In this document: positions 6,606 through 10,957 of the stretch, piece after piece
Layout of the letters: each line of letters starts with the position of its first letter
Position numbering within the stretch: position 1 is the first letter of the stretch
Source: an uncultured Lachnospiraceae bacterium
GTDB lineage: Bacteria; Bacillota; Clostridia; Lachnospirales; Lachnospiraceae
Length of the DNA: 10,957 nt
NCBI GenBank assembly: GCA_910580005.1
Contig: CAJTXH010000099.1
Coordinates: 1 to 10,957 of the forward strand
Direction of reading: 5' to 3'
Notes under the pieces: model-generated
Database searches by the model: none
What the model saw: only the letters and a program-made list of their open reading frames with translations
What the model was told of the DNA's origin: nothing
Position numbers and translations under genes: made by a program

Positions 6606-7631
6606 TTATTTTGCTTTTTCAATTATATGTTGCTGTGTCTGGCCTGTTGCAAGGTTATATGTAAAAAGTTTGCTTTGGTCAAATGTTTCATAAAACAGGT
6701 ATTCAGAAGTCAGATTAAGATAATTATAATTGCCCTCTGAAATAAGACTTGTTTCCATTGTTGGAAGTTCCAGTTTGTATAAACCGTTTTCTTTACCATT
6801 ATCAACCTGGTAGAATATTGTTGTACCATCTTCTGATATATTATAAGTAGCAATACGCTTGTTTATAAGGGTTTCAACAGAAGAACCATCAAGTGGGACA
6901 CGGCATAAGCTGTAATCCTGTTCCATGTCCATAAAGTACAAATAACTTCCCTGCCTTGCAAGGTTTGTGCAGTTACCAGCATATATTACCTGTGAACCTG
7001 AACCGTTTGTTCCAAGCGAGTGTATGTAATGGTCTTTATTCCAGCCAGTGTAGTATATTTTGTCATTATGTAATGCATAAGGGGCAGCTGGTTCATTAAG
7101 AAGCTTTTTGCTATCATCACCATCTATTTTTACAGAATAAAGTTCAAGACCTTTTTTCTGGTCATAGTGCTGGTAAAAAATATTATTTCCATAAAGGCAT
7201 AACACTTGTGTTGGGTCATTATATAGTCTTTTAATGTTATGGCCTGATGTGCTGATCCTGAAGAGCCCTGTTGTGCTTATTGACAATAATGCATCAACAT
7301 CATTTTCTATCTGGTCATTTCTTCTTGTATAAAAAATATAACTTCCAGCTGAGTTTATATAACTCACCCTGTCATCAACAAGCTTTTTTGCATTGGAAAG
7401 GTCACTGTCCATACAGTAAAGCCTGTTTTCATCATAAGGGTTTGCAAAATATATTTTACCCTCATTTTCACAGAAAAGCCCTCCGTTCAGGAGATTGCTG
7501 CTTGTATTTCCAGTAGTGCTTTCATCATCATAAAACTTAGTGCGGTTTCCTGCAACTATTGTATAAATAATAGCAGCAACAACCACAACGGCTATTATGC
7601 CCATAAAAATACGCTTAAATATTTTTTTCAT
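6606..7631 (-). CDS. Membrane-anchored beta-propeller-like protein (DUF5050-like)
   Basis: A 341-residue protein with an uncleaved signal anchor: basic MKKIFKR, then a hydrophobic helix at about 9-27 (IFMGIIAVVVVAAIIYTIVA), and no lipobox. The rest is an extracytoplasmic region made of repeated units in which a strand such as GKIYFANP, SYIFYTRR, NNIFYQHY, DKIYYTGW or SYLYFMDM is followed by a short Leu- or Ser-containing strand naming a residue or sugar-like turn (LYCMD, LYSVKIDGD, LCRVPLDGS). That periodicity of about 45 residues fits the six-bladed propeller annotated as DUF5050 in Clostridia. Such domains usually bind peptides or polysaccharides; no ligand is known here. The start at 7631 is supported by AAGGAAGG (minus strand, about 7642-7649). 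It stands alone, convergent with the glycosyltransferase gene and divergent from rsmE. Confidence 0.75.
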   Translation of the reverse strand: MKKIFKRIFMGIIAVVVVAAIIYTIVAGNRTKFYDDESTTGNTSSNLLNGGLFCENEGKIYFANPYDENRLYCMDSDLSNAKKLVDDRVSYINSAGSYIFYTRRNDQIENDVDALLSISTTGLFRISTSGHNIKRLYNDPTQVLCLYGNNIFYQHYDQKKGLELYSVKIDGDDSKKLLNEPAAPYALHNDKIYYTGWNKDHYIHSLGTNGSGSQVIYAGNCTNLARQGSYLYFMDMEQDYSLCRVPLDGSSVETLINKRIATYNISEDGTTIFYQVDNGKENGLYKLELPTMETSLISEGNYNYLNLTSEYLFYETFDQSKLFTYNLATGQTQQHIIEKAK

Positions 7632-7685
7632 AATGCCAGTACCTTCCTTTATGTAGCTTGAATTTTTTAAATATAACCTAATCCT

Positions 7686-7716
7686 AGTATAACATATTTT
7701 CTGTAGATGTGTACAA
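7686..7716 (-). promoter_or_regulatory. Promoter of the propeller-protein gene
   Basis: On the minus strand TATACT (7691-7686) is an extended -10 box, since TG lies one base upstream (TGTTATACT). A weak -35 lies at TGTACA (7715-7710, spacer 18) or TTGTAC (7716-7711, spacer 19). Transcription would start near 7679, leaving a leader of about 48 bases with the ribosome site AAGGAAGG. The extended -10 offsets the poor -35. Confidence 0.5.
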
Positions 7717-7742
7717 ATTTCTTTTATTTTTTTAAGAAATTT
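7715..7742. repeat. 9-bp inverted repeat upstream of the minus-strand promoter
   Basis: AAATTTCTT (7715-7723) and AAGAAATTT (7734-7742) are exact inverted repeats 10 bases apart. They abut the proposed -35 box of the propeller gene, where an activator or an AT-rich UP element could act. The composition makes a chance origin quite possible. Confidence 0.4.
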
Positions 7743-7858
7743 TTAATATTGTGTTAATGTTTTTTATAGCTAATTTGCATAATGTACTAAACTAGAAAAT
7801 CTATTCCTGGCCGTAATTTCCATAAGTTTGTCTGAAATGACCTGTTCTCTGTAATCCT

Positions 7859-7904
7859 TTTTTACACAAATAAAGGATAACTGGAAATTTATGAAATGGA
7901 CGTG
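7859..7904 (+). repeat. 46-bp intergenic repeat, copy 2
   Basis: Second copy of the element at 102-147, same orientation, 43 of 46 bases identical, with no gaps. Sequence outside the element does not align well on either side, so the boundary is sharp. It ends 20 bp before the start of the proposed -35 box of rsmE, the same distance as copy 1. Its last ten bases form the left arm of a hairpin with 7911-7920 that copy 1 lacks. Role unknown. Confidence 0.85.
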
Positions 7905-7920
7905 GATTATCACATCCATT
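7895..7920. repeat. Hairpin overlapping the end of repeat copy 2
   Basis: AATGGACGTG (7895-7904) and CACATCCATT (7911-7920) pair over ten positions with one C-A mismatch on the plus strand, or a G-U pair on the minus strand, around the loop GATTAT. It lies just upstream of the rsmE -35 box, so it would not be in the rsmE transcript. It could be a regulator site with two half-sites, or the end of a palindromic repeat. Confidence 0.45.
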
Positions 7921-7923
7921 AAG

Positions 7924-7951
7924 TTTACATTTTTTTATTATATGTTATAAT
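7924..7951 (+). promoter_or_regulatory. Promoter of the rsmE-desulfurase-thiI block
   Basis: TTTACA (7924-7929) and a perfect TATAAT (7946-7951) are separated by 16 bp, and TG at 7943-7944 gives an extended -10. This is the best promoter match in the window. Transcription would start near 7958, giving a leader of about 40 bases before the rsmE ATG. Confidence 0.65.
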
Positions 7952-7986
7952 ATTACAACATTTATTATTTGCCAGTCTGGCAGATT

Positions 7987-7991
7987 GGAGG
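7987..7991 (+). promoter_or_regulatory. Ribosome binding site that fixes the rsmE start
   Basis: GGAGG lies five bases before the ATG at 7997. A longer reading from TTG at 7985 would place this site inside the coding sequence, so the ATG is the better start. Confidence 0.85.
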
Positions 7992-7996
7992 TTATT

Positions 7997-8734
7997 ATGT
8001 ACCGTTTTTATATAGACCAGGGTAATATTTATGACAGGAATATCCATATTACAGGAACAGATGTAAACCATATTAAAAATGTCCTCCGTCTGGAAAAGGG
8101 GGACTGGGTTATTGCATGTGATGGCATGGGGAAAGATTATATTTCAAGGATTACAGATATAGACAATACATGTGTAAAGCTTGAAACCTGCAAAGTGCAG
8201 GAGTCTGGTACAGAACTTGGTACAAAGCTTGTATTGTTCCAGGGAATTCCTAAAGGTGACAAAATGGAATTTATTATACAGAAATCTGTTGAACTCGGAG
8301 TGTATGCTGTTGTCCCGGTTTTTATGAAAAGGTGTGTTGTAAAACTTAATAATGAGAAGGCATTAAGAAAACAGGAACGCTGGCAGAAGGTGGCAGAAGC
8401 CGCTGCCAAACAGTCTGGGAGGGGCATTGTGCCAGAAGTAAACATACCTGTAACATTAAAAGAGGCATTTGACATAGCTGCAAGCTTGGAGTACAATATT
8501 ATACCATATGAGTTACAGGACGGAATGGGAAAGTCAAGGGAAGTTATAAAAGAGGCGTGTGGTAAAAAAAGTGCAGGTATTTTTATAGGGCCAGAGGGTG
8601 GATTTGAGAAAGAAGAGGTACAAGAGGCTGTAAGTATGGGCATTAAGCCGGTTTCTCTTGGAAAGAGGATTTTACGCACAGAAACAGCAGGAATGGCAGT
8701 TCTGTCTATAATGATGTTCCAGATGCAGGAATAG
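7997..8734 (+). CDS. rsmE: 16S rRNA (uracil1498-N3)-methyltransferase
   Basis: RsmE uses SAM to methylate N3 of U1498 in 16S rRNA on the assembled small subunit. The 245-residue product has the short N-terminal PUA-like RNA-binding domain (about 1-68, including HIKNVLRLEKGD) and a SPOUT methyltransferase domain with a C-terminal trefoil knot. Visible family motifs are KMEFIIQKSVELGV, RWQKVAEAAAKQSGR, GPEGGF (from Gly198) and LRTETAG (Leu226-Gly232), the last two forming the SAM pocket. The start is ATG 7997. In many Firmicutes rsmE follows prmA; here prmA is absent and rsmE has its own promoter and the 46-bp repeat upstream. The desulfurase gene begins 77 bases downstream in the same direction. 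Confidence 0.95.
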   Translation: MYRFYIDQGNIYDRNIHITGTDVNHIKNVLRLEKGDWVIACDGMGKDYISRITDIDNTCVKLETCKVQESGTELGTKLVLFQGIPKGDKMEFIIQKSVELGVYAVVPVFMKRCVVKLNNEKALRKQERWQKVAEAAAKQSGRGIVPEVNIPVTLKEAFDIAASLEYNIIPYELQDGMGKSREVIKEACGKKSAGIFIGPEGGFEKEEVQEAVSMGIKPVSLGKRILRTETAGMAVLSIMMFQMQE

Positions 8735-8750
8735 CAATGTGAAGAAGTTT

Positions 8751-8787
8751 TAATTACTATGGGCAGTATAACTGTGGATGGTAATTA
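8751..8787 (+). repeat. Imperfect hairpin between rsmE and the desulfurase gene
   Basis: TAATTAC (8751-8757) and GTAATTA (8781-8787) are exact inverted repeats, and inside them CAGT (8764-8767) pairs with ACTG (8771-8774). The pair could form a two-tier stem in the rsmE transcript, ending 24 bases before the desulfurase ATG. There is no T-run, so it is not a terminator. Chance is possible. Confidence 0.25.
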
Positions 8788-8811
8788 TTTATTTGAATGG
8801 AGATAGTTTTT

Positions 8812-9972
8812 ATGGAAGCATATCTTGACAATGCTGCAACTACCCCTGTTTTGCCAGAGGTATGCAACATTATGGTAAAAGTGATGGAAGAGGATTATGG
8901 AAACCCTTCATCTAAACATACAAAAGGAATGGCAGCAGAAAAATATGTTAAAGATGCAGCAGAGAGTATTGCATCGCTTATGAAATGCCAGCCAAAAGAA
9001 ATAGTATTTACTTCAGGCGGCACTGAGTCCAACAATCTTGCGCTTATCGGGGCAGCAACTGCTAACAGCAGGAAAGGAAAGCATATTATTACTACAAGCA
9101 TAGAGCATCCGTCGGTGTATGAGCCGCTTGCGTATCTTGAAAAACAGGGTTTTGAAGTTACATACCTGCCTGTAGACAGTAACGGGATTGTAAACGGGGA
9201 TGTGCTTGCGGATGCAATAAGGGATGATACAATTCTTGTATCAGTCCTGTATGTAAATAATGAGATTGGTGCAGTACAGGATATAAAGAAACTTTGCAGT
9301 ATTGTTAAAAAAGCAGATGCAGGGATTCTGTTCCATGTTGATGCAATACAGGCATATGGCAAATACAGGATAATTCCTAAAAATCTTGGTGCAGACTTTG
9401 TTTCTGCCAGTGGGCATAAAATCCATGCACCTAAAGGCAGTGGTTTTTTATATATAAAAGACAAAACAAAAACAAACCCTGTTATTTTTGGCGGCGGGCA
9501 GCAGAGGGGAATGAGGTCTGGAACAGAAAATGTACCTGCAATAGCAGGGCTTGGGCTTGCATCAAAAATTATATATGGAATGGAAGGCAGCACGGAAAAG
9601 CTTTATATGTTAAAGAAAAAGCTTATTGGGAGGCTTTTAAAAATTGATGGTGTTACTATAAATGGCATAGATGGGATTGCAATTGAAGAAACAGCGCCGC
9701 ATATAGTTAGTGCAAATTTTGAAGGTGTGAAAAGTGAAGTGCTTTTACATGCACTTGCCGCAAAAGGTGTATTTGTGTCTTCGGGTTCTGCATGTTCATC
9801 AAACCATCCAGGAATTAGTGGCACATTAAGGGCGGCTGGTTTAAAAAATTCACTGCTCGATTCAGTATTAAGGTTTAGTTTTTCGGTACTGACAGAGGAA
9901 GAACAGATAGATTATGCAGCGGATGTGCTGGAAGAAGAGCTTCCTGTTTTAAGGAGGTTTATACGTAAATAA
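8812..9972 (+). CDS. Cysteine desulfurase, NifS/IscS type
   Basis: A PLP enzyme that takes sulfur from cysteine, leaving alanine and an enzyme-bound persulfide. The 386-residue product begins MEAYLDNAATTPVLPEV, typical of the family, and shows His99 (IEHPSV) that stacks on PLP, Lys203 in SGHKIHAPKG that binds PLP, and the persulfide Cys328 in SSGSACSS. The start is ATG 8812, because TGGAGA (8798-8803) is placed eight bases upstream; the in-frame ATG at 8797 overlaps that site. No iscU, sufBCD or nifU lies beside it, while thiI follows. The pairing resembles NifZ-ThiI of Bacillus, so the likely job is to feed sulfur to ThiI for tRNA thiolation. A further role in thiamine or Fe-S synthesis cannot be excluded. 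Confidence 0.94.
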   Translation: MEAYLDNAATTPVLPEVCNIMVKVMEEDYGNPSSKHTKGMAAEKYVKDAAESIASLMKCQPKEIVFTSGGTESNNLALIGAATANSRKGKHIITTSIEHPSVYEPLAYLEKQGFEVTYLPVDSNGIVNGDVLADAIRDDTILVSVLYVNNEIGAVQDIKKLCSIVKKADAGILFHVDAIQAYGKYRIIPKNLGADFVSASGHKIHAPKGSGFLYIKDKTKTNPVIFGGGQQRGMRSGTENVPAIAGLGLASKIIYGMEGSTEKLYMLKKKLIGRLLKIDGVTINGIDGIAIEETAPHIVSANFEGVKSEVLLHALAAKGVFVSSGSACSSNHPGISGTLRAAGLKNSLLDSVLRFSFSVLTEEEQIDYAADVLEEELPVLRRFIRK

Positions 9973-9974
9973 TT

Positions 9975-9997
9975 CAAGAATGCCTCTGGTGTTCTTG
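9975..9997 (+). repeat. Stable hairpin after the desulfurase stop
   Basis: The transcript folds into a 10-bp stem: CAAGAA pairs with TTCTTG, then U-G and G-U wobbles and two C-G pairs close a three-base UCU loop. It starts two bases after the TAA stop. No T-run follows (CAATCC), so it is not a standard terminator. It may protect the 3' end of a processed mRNA or partly block read-through into thiI. Confidence 0.5.
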
Positions 9998-10072
9998 CAA
10001 TCCAACTGATATAATGCTGGCTATTCAGGACAGACAGGAAATATAAAAACAGGAAATACAATAATTATAGTT

Positions 10073-10090
10073 TGTGCCATAAAAGGCACA
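10073..10090 (+). repeat. Hairpin just upstream of the thiI ribosome site
   Basis: TGTGCC (10073-10078) pairs with GGCACA (10085-10090) around the loop ATAAAA. It ends four bases before the thiI ribosome site AGGGGA (10095-10100). Such a stem could tune translation of thiI or act as an operator. No T-run follows it. Confidence 0.45.
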
Positions 10091-10104
10091 GAACAGGGGA
10101 TTTT

Positions 10105-10957
10105 ATGGTACAGGGATTTTTATTAAAATATGCGGAAATTGGTATAAAAGGGAAAAACCGTTATAAATTTGAAAATGCATTATGTGAACAGACAAGAATA
10201 AAACTTGCTAAAATTGATGGCAGTTATAATGTAGTACGCGAACAGGGGAGAATATATGCTGAGGCTTCAGGGGATTTTGACAGTGATGAGATAATAGAAA
10301 CATTACAGAGAGTGCCTGGCATATCAGCAATAAGCCCTGTGGAAGTTGTAGAAGACAAGTCATGGGACAATTTAAAAAAGGCAACAGGTGATTTTATAGA
10401 AAAACAGTATGGCAGCGCTGGTTTTTCATTTAAGGTAAAAGCTAAAAGAAGCGATAAACACTATATATATACATCACCAGAAATATGTGCCAGTATGGGG
10501 GCATACCTTCTAAGCCGTTTTGACAGTATAAGTGTAGATGTGCATAACCCGGAAGTATATATCTGGGTGGAGATAAGGGACAAGGCATATATTTACTCCA
10601 AAGTATATAAAGGTGCTGGCGGAATGCCGTTAGGGACAGCAGGGAAGGCAATGCTTCTTTTATCAGGCGGCATTGACAGCCCTGTTGCGGGGTATATGAT
10701 ATCTAAAAGAGGTGTAAACCTGGATGCAGTATATTTCCATGCGCCTCCTTATACAAGTGAACGTGCAAAGGAAAAGGTTGTAGCACTTGCCAGGCTGGTG
10801 TCACGTTATGCAGGGAAAATACGCCTTTTTACAGTGAATTTTACTGATATACAGATGTATATTTATGAAAAATGCCCACATGAGGAACTTACAATTATTA
10901 TGCGCCGCTATATGATGCGTATAGCAGAGGAGATTGCTGTTAATAATGGATGTATGG
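10105..10957 (+). CDS. thiI: tRNA 4-thiouridine synthetase, cut by the right edge
   Basis: ThiI adenylates U8 of tRNA and replaces its oxygen with sulfur delivered by a cysteine desulfurase, giving 4-thiouridine; in some bacteria it also serves thiamine thiazole synthesis. The visible 284 codons cover the N-terminal ferredoxin-like domain (about 1-60, opening MVQGFLLKYAEIGIKGKNRY), the THUMP tRNA-binding domain (about 60-165, with KVKAKRSDKHY) and most of the PP-loop ATPase domain, with SGGIDS at Ser187-Ser192. The ATG at 10105 is preceded by AGGGGA (10095-10100). The C-terminus lies beyond the window, so the presence of a rhodanese domain cannot be judged; many Firmicutes ThiI lack it. The 132-base gap to the desulfurase gene holds two hairpins but no clear promoter. 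Confidence 0.95.
   Translation, partial: MVQGFLLKYAEIGIKGKNRYKFENALCEQTRIKLAKIDGSYNVVREQGRIYAEASGDFDSDEIIETLQRVPGISAISPVEVVEDKSWDNLKKATGDFIEKQYGSAGFSFKVKAKRSDKHYIYTSPEICASMGAYLLSRFDSISVDVHNPEVYIWVEIRDKAYIYSKVYKGAGGMPLGTAGKAMLLLSGGIDSPVAGYMISKRGVNLDAVYFHAPPYTSERAKEKVVALARLVSRYAGKIRLFTVNFTDIQMYIYEKCPHEELTIIMRRYMMRIAEEIAVNNGCM

Larger units (their letters stand above)
7632..7996. other. Divergent intergenic region
   Basis: This 365-bp gene-free stretch separates the minus-strand propeller gene from rsmE. It contains the minus-strand promoter (7686-7716), a 9-bp inverted repeat (7715-7742), about 110 bp of AT-rich DNA with no feature I can name (7743-7858), the second 46-bp repeat copy (7859-7904) with an overlapping hairpin (7895-7920), and the rsmE promoter and ribosome site. 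No tRNA, riboswitch or convincing small ORF was found in it. Confidence 0.7.

Noticed and set aside
8137..8679. Minus-strand open frame of 180 codons
   Set aside because: It is antisense to rsmE and shows no family motif.
8895..9593. Minus-strand open frame of 232 codons
   Set aside because: It is antisense to the cysteine desulfurase, with no ribosome site or recognisable domain.

Overview
The window is AT-rich DNA from a low-GC anaerobic Firmicute. It most likely belongs to the Clostridia, family Lachnospiraceae. The basis is codon use rich in AGG, AGA, ACA and CCA, strong AGGAGG-type ribosome binding sites, a MetH without its reactivation domain, a FliB-type lysine methylase, and a YGxLPxGxYRI-type Ig-like secreted protein. 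No species is claimed. Gene content is mostly chromosomal housekeeping. No transposase, integrase, CRISPR array, tRNA or rRNA was seen.

Layout. Positions 1-234 are non-coding, with three successive hairpins, one copy of a 46-bp repeat and a promoter. Next is a secreted protein with an Ig-like C-terminus (235-1116). A co-directional block follows: pyrE (1226-1903), an unlabelled 50-residue membrane protein (1926-2078), a fliB-like lysine N-methylase with a GTG start (2096-3064), metH (3108-5612) and a family 2 glycosyltransferase (5648-6586). This block ends in a hairpin facing a convergent, membrane-anchored beta-propeller-like protein on the minus strand (6606-7631). A 365-bp divergent intergenic region (7632-7996) carries promoters in both directions and the second copy of the 46-bp repeat. 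The last block is an RNA-modification group: rsmE (7997-8734), a NifS/IscS-type cysteine desulfurase (8812-9972) and thiI, cut by the right edge (10105 onward).

How the genes relate. The desulfurase and ThiI are expected to work together: the first takes sulfur from cysteine as a persulfide, and the second installs it as 4-thiouridine in tRNA. RsmE methylates 16S rRNA. MetH makes methionine, the precursor of the SAM used by RsmE and probably by the FliB-like protein. FliB and the glycosyltransferase could both modify surface proteins such as flagellin, but no flagellar gene lies in the window, so that link is inference only.

The least explained signal is the 46-bp repeat (43 of 46 bases identical). 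It occurs only in the two large intergenic regions, in the same orientation, and both copies end 20 bp before the start of the proposed -35 box of the next gene. I found no convincing new multi-gene system. The repeat, the small membrane protein and the orphan FliB are the items most worth following.
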